From positions 1-15,486 of the forward strand of contig CALJUA010000064.1 of NCBI GenBank assembly GCA_937975715.1: DNA of 15,486 nucleotides, in the 5' to 3' direction. Positions within the stretch are counted from its first letter, which is position 1; each line of letters opens with the position of its first letter. This document shows, piece by piece, positions 8,204-14,655 of this stretch. The position numbers were made by a program, and so were the translations under genes. The notes under the pieces are model-generated. The model worked only from the letters and a program-made list of their open reading frames with translations, had not been told where the DNA came from and searched no databases. The DNA comes from an uncultured Candidatus Planktophila sp. Its GTDB lineage: Bacteria > Actinomycetota > Actinomycetes > Nanopelagicales > Nanopelagicaceae.

Positions 8204-10090
8204 ATGAGCCAACATGCAGTATGGATGGCGATGCGGTCAATGACCGCAGACCCATCGGTTAAATCTCAAAAGCTCAAACCAGGCACACTTAAGCGCATCA
8301 TCGGTTACGCATCTCCTTACAAGCGGCAGATCTTCTTCTTTCTGATAACTGTCATCATCGATGCAATTTTAATTATCAGTACGCCGTTAATTCTACGTAA
8401 GTTAATCGACGATGCTGTTATACCCAAGAATGCTGCCCTAGTTACACAGCTGGCACTTGCTGTCGGCGGACTTGCAGTACTCGATGCGCTCTTTAATGTC
8501 ATTGGACGTTGGTTCTCTGCGCGCATTGGCGAAGGCTTGATCTTTGATTTGCGCACTCAGCTCTTCTCTCATGTGCAGCGACAATCCGTAGCCTTCTTTA
8601 CTCGCACACAGACTGGTGCCCTGATTTCGCGCCTCAATTCAGATGTCATGGGCGCTCAACAAGCTTTTACTTCTACTCTCTCCAGTGTTGTCAGCAATGG
8701 CTTTACGCTCATTCTTGTAGCCGGAACGATGTTCTTCCTCTCATGGCAGATCACCGTAATTGCCCTGGTTCTGCTTCCGCTCTTTATCTATCCAACCAAA
8801 TGGGTGGGCCGCAAGATTCAACAGTTGACTCGTGAGTCTTTTGATCTCAATGCAAAAATGTCGAGCACAATGACCGAGCGTTTCAACGTATCGGGGGCAA
8901 TCCTCGTATCTCTCTACGGCGAACCTGAGAAAGAATCAAAACTCTTCTCTGCTCGTGCTCGTAAAGTTGCAGATATCGGCATCCAGATGGGAATGCTCAA
9001 CAGGCTCTTCTTTACATCGCTCACAAGCGTTGCTGCAGTTGCAACTGCAGTTGCATATGGCTTCGGCGGACATATGGCAATCAATGGTTCGATTTCTGTA
9101 GGAACACTTCTTGCTCTGACTGCTCTTTTGGCCCGCCTCTATGGTCCGCTCACAGCGCTCTCCAATGTTCGCGTTGAGGTCATGACATCTCTCGTTTCAT
9201 TTGAACGAATCTTTGAAGTACTCGATCTCCATCCAATGGTGAAGGAGAAGCCAGGTGCAGTTGAGCTTCACTCAGGCAGCGCAGAGATTGTTGTGAGTGA
9301 GATTTACTTCAGCTACCCGAAGGCAGATGAAATCTCGCTTGCATCTCTCGAGTCCGTTGCTAAGAAAGAGCTTGTTGAAAGCGGAGAAATTCTTAAGGGC
9401 ATCTCATTCACAGCTAAGGCAGGAACTCTCACTGCTATCGTCGGACCATCTGGTGCGGGAAAGACAACTCTCTCTGCGCTGATGCCTCGACTTTATGATG
9501 TCACTTCGGGCTCTATCTCGATCAATGGAAGAGATATCCGTGACTTCACTCTTCAATCTCTCCGCAATCAAATCGGAGTAGTTGCTCAAGATCCACATCT
9601 CTTCCACGAAACAATCGCTGAAAACCTTCGCTATGCAAAGAGCGACGCCACAGATTCCGAACTCATTGCCGCATGCAAATCAGCGCAAATCTGGAACCTC
9701 ATTGAGAGTCTCCCCAATGGTTTGGACACGATGGTGGGAGAGCGAGGCCATCGTCTCTCTGGGGGAGAGAAGCAACGCTTGGCAATAGCTCGAATGCTTC
9801 TTAAAGCTCCTGCAATCGTGATTCTCGATGAAGCCACCGCTCACTTAGATTCAGAGAATGAAGAGTTAGTGCAGGAAGCTCTGAAAACTGCACTCGTAGG
9901 CAGGACTTCACTGGTGATTGCTCATCGTTTAAGCACTGTGATGGATGCAGATCAAATTCTTGTTGTAAACGATGGCAAGATTGTCGAACGAGGCACTCAT
10001 CTCGAATTGATGAAGGCCTCTGGTCTCTACTCAGATCTCTTCTCGAGACAAGACCTCACGACGAATCAAGATACGACCGTAGATCACTAA
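8204..10090 (+). CDS. ABC exporter half-transporter (fused membrane and ATPase domains)
   Basis: Type IV (MsbA/LmrA-like) export half-transporter of up to 628 residues, acting as a dimer in the cytoplasmic membrane. The N-terminal membrane domain (about residues 40-330) has six hydrophobic stretches. The ATPase domain shows A-loop FSYP (Tyr371), Walker A GPSGAGKTT (414-422), Q-loop AQDPHLF, signature LSGGEKQ (518-524), Walker B with catalytic Glu543 (ILDEATAHLD) and switch His574 in IAHRLST, so it should be active. About 25 residues (373-395, SLASLESVAKKE...) are inserted between A-loop and Walker A, a feature I associate with actinobacterial members. The substrate cannot be read. Starts at MAM or RSM codons just downstream are alternatives, since no ribosome-binding site is evident. 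It follows sufT by 10 bp and overlaps the SURF1 gene tail-to-tail by 60 bp. Confidence 0.93.
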   Translation: MSQHAVWMAMRSMTADPSVKSQKLKPGTLKRIIGYASPYKRQIFFFLITVIIDAILIISTPLILRKLIDDAVIPKNAALVTQLALAVGGLAVLDALFNVIGRWFSARIGEGLIFDLRTQLFSHVQRQSVAFFTRTQTGALISRLNSDVMGAQQAFTSTLSSVVSNGFTLILVAGTMFFLSWQITVIALVLLPLFIYPTKWVGRKIQQLTRESFDLNAKMSSTMTERFNVSGAILVSLYGEPEKESKLFSARARKVADIGIQMGMLNRLFFTSLTSVAAVATAVAYGFGGHMAINGSISVGTLLALTALLARLYGPLTALSNVRVEVMTSLVSFERIFEVLDLHPMVKEKPGAVELHSGSAEIVVSEIYFSYPKADEISLASLESVAKKELVESGEILKGISFTAKAGTLTAIVGPSGAGKTTLSALMPRLYDVTSGSISINGRDIRDFTLQSLRNQIGVVAQDPHLFHETIAENLRYAKSDATDSELIAACKSAQIWNLIESLPNGLDTMVGERGHRLSGGEKQRLAIARMLLKAPAIVILDEATAHLDSENEELVQEALKTALVGRTSLVIAHRLSTVMDADQILVVNDGKIVERGTHLELMKASGLYSDLFSRQDLTTNQDTTVDH

Positions 10091-10756
10091 CCCAGCGAAG
10101 ATGACCCACTGCAGAGCATATGCAAAGTGCGGCCCATCGGATAGTTCTGGAACTTCAGCCGGTACTGCAGGATTGAGTTCTTGGCGATTCCCAGAGAGTA
10201 AATCGAGGTAGAAATCGGATTGAATGCCCAATTCTGTATTGCTTGATTGTGCATTCGCTTCGGAGATTAATCCGCTGTGTTTTCCCGTAGGGATAGCGAA
10301 AAAATTGCCCTGAGGCAGTGATGTATCAAGTCGAATTCTTCCAACAATAGTTACCTCGCCTGTCGGCAAGTTTGGAATCTCTGGCTGCTCTGTTGCAGTG
10401 GCACCTGCTTGAATCCAACCTCGATCGACCCAGAACTTTTCGCCATCCGTTGAGGAAAAAGCAGTCAGAATTTCAAATCCATATTTGCCTTCAAAATAAC
10501 GATTGCGCAAAAGTATTTGCCGGTCAGCATCGAAGGATCCGGTCACTGAAACTCTCTGCCATTCGTTCTTTTGAGGATTCTTAGAAACGCTTTCGAGAGG
10601 CGCGACAGGCAAATCAATATGAGAAGTTATCTGTGCATTGCGATCGTGGCGAGCTACACCGCGGTGGAATTGCCACTGAGCTGCCCAGATACATCCAGCG
10701 ATGAGAAGGAGTGCGAGAAGGCTTTTGAGAAACGAATAACTTTCTTTCTTACTCAA
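10031..10756 (-). CDS. SURF1-family cytochrome oxidase biogenesis protein
   Basis: Membrane protein assisting assembly of heme-copper oxidase, probably by handling heme A. It has 241 residues. Topology is typical of SURF1: an N-terminal transmembrane segment (LKSLLALLLIAGCIWAAQWQ), a large outer domain, and a C-terminal segment in HFAYALQWVIFAGLVIYG. Family motifs seen are AAQWQFHRG, LLRNRYFEGKYGFEILT, WVDRGWI and GPHFAYALQW. The start is TTG at 10756, overlapping the DUF3099 stop by eight bases, with AGAGG about ten bases upstream. The next in-frame start would cut the first helix. The gene ends inside the 3' end of the convergent ABC exporter gene. It complements ctaA at the other side of the suf operon. 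Confidence 0.9.
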   Translation of the reverse strand: MSKKESYSFLKSLLALLLIAGCIWAAQWQFHRGVARHDRNAQITSHIDLPVAPLESVSKNPQKNEWQRVSVTGSFDADRQILLRNRYFEGKYGFEILTAFSSTDGEKFWVDRGWIQAGATATEQPEIPNLPTGEVTIVGRIRLDTSLPQGNFFAIPTGKHSGLISEANAQSSNTELGIQSDFYLDLLSGNRQELNPAVPAEVPELSDGPHFAYALQWVIFAGLVIYGRILIRREVLSREEI

Positions 10757-11042
10757 TTCCGCGCGGCCTCTTACTTAAGATATTCGCGCCCGGAATTACA
10801 GTTTCACGACCAGCGTTGGCGATGACCACGGCGATATACGGCAAGAACATTGCACCGACGAGAGCGAACCAGCGATAAGGGCTTGGAAGTGCAACTGTGA
10901 GCAAGAAACATATTGTTCGAATAATCATCGAGATCAGATATCTCTTCTGACGAGAGGCAAGATCGTTCTTTAAGCTCTTGGGGGCTGAGGTAATCGAGAA
11001 ACTCTCAGGGCTAGCGTTCACGCTCTTCTTGGAGGGTTTCAT
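10749..11042 (-). CDS. DUF3099 family small membrane protein
   Basis: Uncharacterised 97-residue protein. It matches the actinobacterial DUF3099 pattern: a hydrophilic N-terminus ending FSITSAPKSLKNDLASRQKRYLISMIIRTICF, then two close hydrophobic helices (about 36-52 and 58-75) and an ANAGRETVIPG tail. The function is unknown; co-transcription with SURF1, whose TTG start lies within its last codons, hints at a link with oxidase assembly or simply a conserved neighbourhood. The start ATG at 11042 has no Shine-Dalgarno, but TACTCT lies six bases upstream in -10 position, suggesting a leaderless message. Confidence 0.85.
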   Translation of the reverse strand: MKPSKKSVNASPESFSITSAPKSLKNDLASRQKRYLISMIIRTICFLLTVALPSPYRWFALVGAMFLPYIAVVIANAGRETVIPGANILSKRPRGIE

Positions 11043-11048
11043 GAGGTA

Positions 11049-11054
11049 AGAGTA
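11049..11054 (-). promoter_or_regulatory. Probable -10 element for the DUF3099-SURF1 operon
   Basis: Minus-strand TACTCT followed by six bases and the ATG at 11042. It fits TANNNT placed for transcription starting at the start codon. No clear -35 is visible. Confidence 0.4.
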
Positions 11055-11089
11055 AGAGGCGCGAGAGATAAAGGCACACTGAAAATCGT

Positions 11090-11115
11090 ACTTACGCAGA
11101 AGTAACGGGTAAGTT
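11090..11115 (+). promoter_or_regulatory. fabG promoter region: -10-like TAAGTT with an inverted repeat
   Basis: TAAGTT at 11110-11115 sits exactly seven bases before the fabG ATG, again consistent with a leaderless start. An inverted repeat ACTTAC (11090-11095) / GTAAGT (11109-11114) with a 13-base spacer overlaps this hexamer and could be an operator for a fatty-acid regulator. With only six bases per arm, chance is possible. Confidence 0.4.
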
Positions 11116-11122
11116 TCCCTCC

Positions 11123-11836
11123 ATGAGCGAAACTTCTTCTATTGCACTCGTCACAGGTGGCAATCGCGGTATTGGCCTAGCAATCGCCCAGAGCCTGAAA
11201 GCCGCCGGCCATCGCGTTGTGATCACCTACCGCAGCGGAACTCCACCAGAGGGGTTCGATGCAGTTCAGATGGATGTCACATCAACTGAATCCGTTGATG
11301 CTGGCTTTGCAAAGATTGAGGCCGAGATTGGGCAACCCGAGATCATCGTCGCCAATGCTGGAATTACTAAAGATACGCTTGTTATGCGCATGAGCGATGA
11401 AGATTTTGAAAGTGTAATTGATGCCAATCTCACTGGTGCATTCCGTGTTTCAAAGCGCGCAACAAAAGGCTTGCTTAAGCTCAAGCGTGGCCGCCTTATC
11501 TTCATTGGCTCAGTTGTTGGGGGAGTTGGCGCTGCTGGTCAGGTCAACTATTCTGCTTCGAAGTCAGGTCTTGTTGGAATGGCTCGATCATTTGCCCGCG
11601 AACTCGGCAGCCGCGGAATTACTGCAAATGTCATCGCCCCAGGCTTCGTTGAAACAGATATGACAGCCGAATTAGATGAGAAGAGGCGTTCTGATATCGC
11701 CGGTCAAGTGCCTCTTGGGCGTTTTTGTACCGCGGATGAAATCGCTGATGTCGTAACATTTATTGCATCACCACAAGCAAGCTACATCACTGGTGCATTG
11801 ATTCCAGTTGATGGCGGATTAGGAATGGGTCATTAA
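11123..11836 (+). CDS. fabG: 3-oxoacyl-[acyl-carrier-protein] reductase (FabG/MabA)
   Basis: NADPH-dependent short-chain dehydrogenase that reduces 3-oxoacyl-ACP to 3-hydroxyacyl-ACP in type II fatty acid synthesis. It has 237 residues. Seen: TGGNRGIG cofactor loop (11-18), NAG in IIVANAGITKD, and the catalytic tetrad Asn102, Ser130 (FIGSVVG), Tyr143 and Lys147 (YSASK), then PGFVETDMT and a C-terminal TGALIPVDGGLGMGH. Many SDR enzymes look alike, but the adjacent InhA-type enoyl reductase, one base downstream, reproduces the mabA-inhA arrangement known from mycobacteria and supports this assignment. No ribosome-binding site is evident; see the promoter entry. Confidence 0.93.
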   Translation: MSETSSIALVTGGNRGIGLAIAQSLKAAGHRVVITYRSGTPPEGFDAVQMDVTSTESVDAGFAKIEAEIGQPEIIVANAGITKDTLVMRMSDEDFESVIDANLTGAFRVSKRATKGLLKLKRGRLIFIGSVVGGVGAAGQVNYSASKSGLVGMARSFARELGSRGITANVIAPGFVETDMTAELDEKRRSDIAGQVPLGRFCTADEIADVVTFIASPQASYITGALIPVDGGLGMGH

Positions 11837-11837
11837 C

Positions 11838-12605
11838 ATGGGAATCCTTCAAGGCAAAAACATCTTGGTCACAGGAGTTCTCACAGATGGATCTATCGCC
11901 TTCCATATTGCGCGTCTTGCTCAAGAAGAAGGTGCCAATGTAGTCCTGACTGGTTTCGGCCGAGGACTGAGTTTGACCACACGAATTGCGGGCCGACTTC
12001 CACAGGTGCCACCCATCATTGAACTTGATGTCACCAATCAAGAACACCTTGATGGTCTTGCGGATGAAATACGTAAGCACCTTCCTCACCTTGATGGCGT
12101 TGTGCACTCTATTGGTTTTGCGCCCGAGTCAGCGCTGGGCGGAAACTTCCTCAATACTGAATGGCCAGATGTATCAACTGCAGTGCATATCTCTGCATAT
12201 TCACTGAAGTCACTCACACTTGCATGTCGTCCATTACTGACAAATGGTGGTTCAGTTGTTGGTCTAGATTTTGACGCACAGGTTGCTTGGCCACTCTATG
12301 ACTGGATGGGAATTGCAAAGGCTGCTCTCGAATCCACAAGTCGCTACCTGGCGAAATATCTCGGCAAAGAGAATATTCGCGTCAATCTTGTTGCAGCAGG
12401 TCCTATCAGTACAGTTGCTGCAAAATCAATTCCAGGATTTGCTCGCTTCAAGGAGCTATGGGATGAACGCAGCCCAATGGCGTGGGATGTCACTGATCCT
12501 GTTCCGGCAGCACAGGCAACTGTTGCTTTGTTAAGTGATTGGTTCCCAAAGACCACGGCAGAGATCATCCACGTTGATGGTGGATATCATGCAATGGGTG
12601 GCTAA
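11838..12605 (+). CDS. fabI: Enoyl-[acyl-carrier-protein] reductase, InhA-like
   Basis: NADH-dependent enzyme completing each fatty acid elongation cycle by reducing trans-2-enoyl-ACP. It has 255 residues. The sequence resembles mycobacterial InhA throughout: GKNILVTGVLTDGSIAFHIARLAQEEGA, LDGVVHSIGFAP, VHISAYSLKSL, GLDFDAQVAWPLYDWMGIAKAALES, NLVAAGPI and HVDGGYH. Catalytic Tyr154 and Lys161 match InhA Tyr158 and Lys165, and Ser91 matches Ser94 of the NADH/isoniazid-adduct pocket. It is shorter than InhA, mostly by loss of part of the substrate-binding loop after GPISTVAAKSIPG. AGGA lies upstream inside the fabG end. The last codons overlap the start of the VanY-like gene. Confidence 0.95.
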   Translation: MGILQGKNILVTGVLTDGSIAFHIARLAQEEGANVVLTGFGRGLSLTTRIAGRLPQVPPIIELDVTNQEHLDGLADEIRKHLPHLDGVVHSIGFAPESALGGNFLNTEWPDVSTAVHISAYSLKSLTLACRPLLTNGGSVVGLDFDAQVAWPLYDWMGIAKAALESTSRYLAKYLGKENIRVNLVAAGPISTVAAKSIPGFARFKELWDERSPMAWDVTDPVPAAQATVALLSDWFPKTTAEIIHVDGGYHAMGG

Positions 12606-13218
12606 AGAGCACTTACCTATTGCAGCGATCTTTACATCGCTGGTAATTGGAGCAATTACTGCTCTCTCAACTGGAACAATTTCTCTCGAACCAGAATTGC
12701 CTCCAACTCTCTCTTGCTTTGATGCCTCATCTGCATCGATACGGGTAACAACGGCAGATCAATGTGCAGCGCCACTCATTTCTCTTGGTAACTCTCCAAT
12801 CATGGAAAGCGCAACCGCTACTGGCATCGTCACTGAAATCGATCCGCTCTTACAGACTCGCTTTGAAGCGGCTGCGACAGCTGCAGGACGTGCAGGTGTG
12901 CACCTTTACATCACTTCAGGTTTTCGTAATGAAGAACGACAGGCAGTTCTCTTCGCCAATGCAATTAAAAAGTATGGAAGTGAGACCGAAGCGGCTAAGT
13001 GGGTTTTACCTCCGCAGTTTTCGCACCATCCTCACGGCTTAGCCATTGATGTGAACTATCCAGGAGATCGCCTCGGCGCTGCCTGGCTCGAGGCCAATGG
13101 AGCACGCTTCGGACTATGTCGCGTCTATGCCAACGAGTGGTGGCATTTTGAAGGAGTCATCGCACCGGGGGATAGCTGTCCCGAAATGGCGCCAAACGCC
13201 CTCGTCGATATGCGGTAA
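12589..13218 (+). CDS. VanY-type D-alanyl-D-alanine carboxypeptidase
   Basis: Predicted zinc peptidase that removes the terminal D-Ala from peptidoglycan stem peptides outside the membrane. From ATG 12589 it has 209 residues: a short basic N-terminus, one hydrophobic segment (LPIAAIFTSLVIGAITALSTG) acting as signal or anchor, a linker, then the VanY/LAS domain. Metal ligands are His147 and Asp154 in SHHPHGLAID and His186 in NEWWHFEG, with Glu183 as likely catalytic base; TSGFRNEERQ marks the domain start. Four cysteines could form disulfides. The frame is open to ATG 12535, and ATG 12577 is also possible; 12589 was chosen because it leaves the signal segment at the N-terminus. It overlaps fabI by 17 bases in a different frame, so it is probably co-transcribed with fabG-fabI. 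Confidence 0.86.
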   Translation: MQWVAKEHLPIAAIFTSLVIGAITALSTGTISLEPELPPTLSCFDASSASIRVTTADQCAAPLISLGNSPIMESATATGIVTEIDPLLQTRFEAAATAAGRAGVHLYITSGFRNEERQAVLFANAIKKYGSETEAAKWVLPPQFSHHPHGLAIDVNYPGDRLGAAWLEANGARFGLCRVYANEWWHFEGVIAPGDSCPEMAPNALVDMR

Positions 13219-13229
13219 AACGCCCCAAT

Positions 13230-13258
13230 TTCTCATCCGAGCGCTCATCCTTTAGACT
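13230..13258 (+). promoter_or_regulatory. Probable promoter of the infC-rpmI-rplT operon
   Basis: TTCTCA (13230-13235) and TAGACT (13253-13258) are separated by 17 bases, each matching the housekeeping consensus at four of six positions. The predicted transcript would begin near 13265, giving a leader of about 165 bases before infC. The spacer contains an 8-bp palindrome, GAGCGCTC (13239-13246). Confidence 0.5.
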
Positions 13259-13268
13259 CTCCCCAGAC

Positions 13269-13305
13269 CAGTAGCCTCGGCTGCTGCAAGAGGAGTTCGC
13301 ACTCC
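13269..13305 (+). promoter_or_regulatory. Two tandem stem-loops at the start of the infC leader
   Basis: The first hairpin pairs CAGTAGC (13269-13275) with GCTGCTG (13280-13286), seven pairs including one U-G, around a CTCG loop. The second pairs GGAGT (13292-13296) with ACTCC (13301-13305) around TCGC. They lie just after the presumed transcription start, where autoregulatory ribosomal-protein leaders carry protein-binding structure. A binding role for L20 or IF3 is inference. Confidence 0.45.
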
Positions 13306-13332
13306 CACCTCCGCAAGCGTTTAGCTCGGATT

Positions 13333-13369
13333 GGTTTGTCAGGTAAAACCCTTCAAGGGTTTTCTTGTT
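13333..13369 (+). terminator. Terminator-like hairpin (attenuator) in the infC leader
   Basis: AAAACCC (13345-13351) pairs with GGGTTTT (13357-13363) around TTCAA, followed by the U-rich CTTGTT, the form of a weak intrinsic terminator about 60 bases before infC. An alternative upstream pairing, GGTTT (13333-13337) with AAACC (13346-13350), would prevent the terminator and could be an antiterminator. The right arm also shares bases with the ribosome-binding-site helix. Confidence 0.5.
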
Positions 13370-13423
13370 CGGTGCGCATTCATCTTTCGCAGCGCTTTGG
13401 TTACACGAAACCGAACAAAGGAA
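13361..13423 (+). promoter_or_regulatory. Helix sequestering the infC ribosome-binding site
   Basis: TTGTTCGGT (13365-13373) is exactly complementary to ACCGAACAA (13410-13418). Across one bulged A (13419) the helix extends with TTTC (13361-13364) against GGAA (13420-13423), which is the Shine-Dalgarno core, giving 13 pairs. A possible inner GCGC/GCGC pairing shortens the loop. Opening of this helix would be needed for infC translation. Confidence 0.5.
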
Positions 13424-13429
13424 TATCAA

Positions 13430-14017
13430 ATCTCCACTGACCCACGCATCAATGATCGAATCCGCACGCCACAAGTTCGTCTGATTAATTACACAGGCGA
13501 GCAAGTAGGAGTCGTAGATATCGAAGCTGCTTTGGCGATGGCGGATGAAATCGGACTCGATCTCGTTGAGATCGCAGCTGAGGCCAATCCACCCGTATGC
13601 AAGATCATGGACTTCGGAAAGTACAAGTACGAAGTTGCACAGAAGGCACGCGAAGCTCGTCAGAATCAGACTCACATTGTTGTCAAGGAAGTTCGCCTAA
13701 CTCCGAAGATTGAAAATCACGACTATGAGACAAAGCGCTCAGCAGTTGAGAAGTTCCTCAAGGGTGGCGACAAGGTGAAGATCACAATGAAGTTCCGTGG
13801 ACGCGAACAAACTCGTCCAGAGCTCGGCTTCAAGCTCTTGCAACGTCTTGCAGAAGATGTGAAAGAGATTGCCTTCGTTGAATTTGCCCCAAAGCAGGAG
13901 GGGCGAAATATGACGATGGTGCTCGGTCCAACAAAGAAGAAGACCGAGGCAGTTGCAGAGCAGAAGGCAGCGCGTGCTGCTAAAGCAAAAGCTGCCGAAA
14001 TCGCGGCAGCAGAATAA
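13430..14017 (+). CDS. infC: Translation initiation factor IF-3, AUC start codon
   Basis: Binds the 30S subunit, prevents premature 50S joining and checks the start codon and initiator tRNA. Expected length is 195 residues. Seen: N-domain TDPRINDRIRTPQVRLI, family signature in PPVCKIMDFGKYKYE, and C-domain KEVRLTPKIENHDYETK, KFRGREQTRPELG and EGRNMTMVLGP, ending in an Ala/Lys-rich tail. The frame is open upstream to an ATG at 13331, but that would place about 33 non-family residues over the structured leader. The start is therefore read as ATC at 13430, with AAAGGAA seven bases upstream. A non-AUG start is known for infC in many bacteria and lets IF3 discriminate against its own message. rpmI follows after 41 bp. 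Confidence 0.95.
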   Translation: MSTDPRINDRIRTPQVRLINYTGEQVGVVDIEAALAMADEIGLDLVEIAAEANPPVCKIMDFGKYKYEVAQKAREARQNQTHIVVKEVRLTPKIENHDYETKRSAVEKFLKGGDKVKITMKFRGREQTRPELGFKLLQRLAEDVKEIAFVEFAPKQEGRNMTMVLGPTKKKTEAVAEQKAARAAKAKAAEIAAAE

Positions 14018-14058
14018 TTTTTCGCTAACGACGCAGTATCAAGTAATAGGAGAATGAA

Positions 14059-14256
14059 ATGCCAAAGATGAAGACCCACAGTGGCGCGAAGAAGACTTTT
14101 CGCGTTACAGGTTCAGGAAAGATCATGCATGAGCGTGCAGGCAAGCGCCACCTTTTGGAGCACAAGTCATCACGTGTTACTCGTCGTATGAGCCAAGAAC
14201 AGTCAGCAAAGCCAACCGTCACAATGACAGCCAAGCGCATGCTTGGTTTGAAGTAA
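14059..14256 (+). CDS. rpmI: 50S ribosomal protein L35
   Basis: Small basic protein of the large ribosomal subunit, 65 residues. The sequence MPKMKTHSGAKKTFRVTGSGKI and the later RAGKRHLLEHKSSRVTR are the standard L35 hallmarks, ending KRMLGLK. A strong AGGAG lies upstream of the ATG. It sits between infC and rplT in the conserved order and is presumably on the same transcript. Confidence 0.97.
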   Translation: MPKMKTHSGAKKTFRVTGSGKIMHERAGKRHLLEHKSSRVTRRMSQEQSAKPTVTMTAKRMLGLK

Positions 14257-14268
14257 GGGGGATAACCG

Positions 14269-14634
14269 ATGAGAGTAAAGCGCGGAGTACACGCAGCTAA
14301 GAAGCGTCGCACAACCCTCGAGCGTGCAAGCGGATATCGCGGACAGCGCTCACGTCTTTTCACAAAGGCGAAGGAGCAAGTAACGCACTCAATGGTCTAT
14401 GCATTTAATGACCGCAAGGATAAGAAGGGCGACTTCCGTCAGCTCTGGATCCAGCGTATTAATGCAGCAGCACGTGAGAACGGTCTTACATATAACCGTT
14501 TGATCCAGGGCCTCAAGCTTGCAGGTCTTGAAGTCGATCGTCGTGTTCTTTCAGATATCGCAACAAACGATCCAGCTGCATTCAAGGTACTTGTTGAAGT
14601 TGCTCGCACACACGTAGCAGCAGCTCAGAAGTAA
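14269..14634 (+). CDS. rplT: 50S ribosomal protein L20
   Basis: Early assembly protein of the large subunit that binds 23S rRNA; in Bacillus and E. coli it also represses its own operon by binding the leader or an internal site. It has 121 residues. Seen: MRVKRGVHAAKKRRTTLERASGYRGQRSRLFTKAKEQV, DRKDKKGDFRQLWIQRINAAARENGLTYNRLIQGLK and the C-terminal globular domain. It starts 12 bases after rpmI, with a GGGGG ribosome-binding site. Whether it acts on the leader upstream of infC here is open. Confidence 0.97.
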   Translation: MRVKRGVHAAKKRRTTLERASGYRGQRSRLFTKAKEQVTHSMVYAFNDRKDKKGDFRQLWIQRINAAARENGLTYNRLIQGLKLAGLEVDRRVLSDIATNDPAAFKVLVEVARTHVAAAQK

Positions 14635-14655
14635 TCTTTAGTCAGCTCATTAATT

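Noticed and set aside
9308..9392. Insertion of about 25 residues in the ABC exporter ATPase domain as a novel module
   Set aside because: I recognise the SLASLE-type insertion from other actinobacterial exporters, and all ATPase motifs around it are intact.
10084..11122. Search for tRNA or small RNA genes between the main blocks
   Set aside because: No cloverleaf or conserved T-loop sequence was seen here or in the other short intergenic gaps; space is almost fully coding.
13331..13429. IF3 N-terminal extension starting at ATG 13331
   Set aside because: The extension covers a terminator-like hairpin and an SD-sequestering helix and has no IF3 similarity; ATC 13430 has a well-placed ribosome-binding site.
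13157..13675. 172-codon minus-strand frame opposite the infC leader and 5' end
   Set aside because: Overlaps conserved infC and vanY coding sequence and the leader structures; no start signal and no family resemblance.
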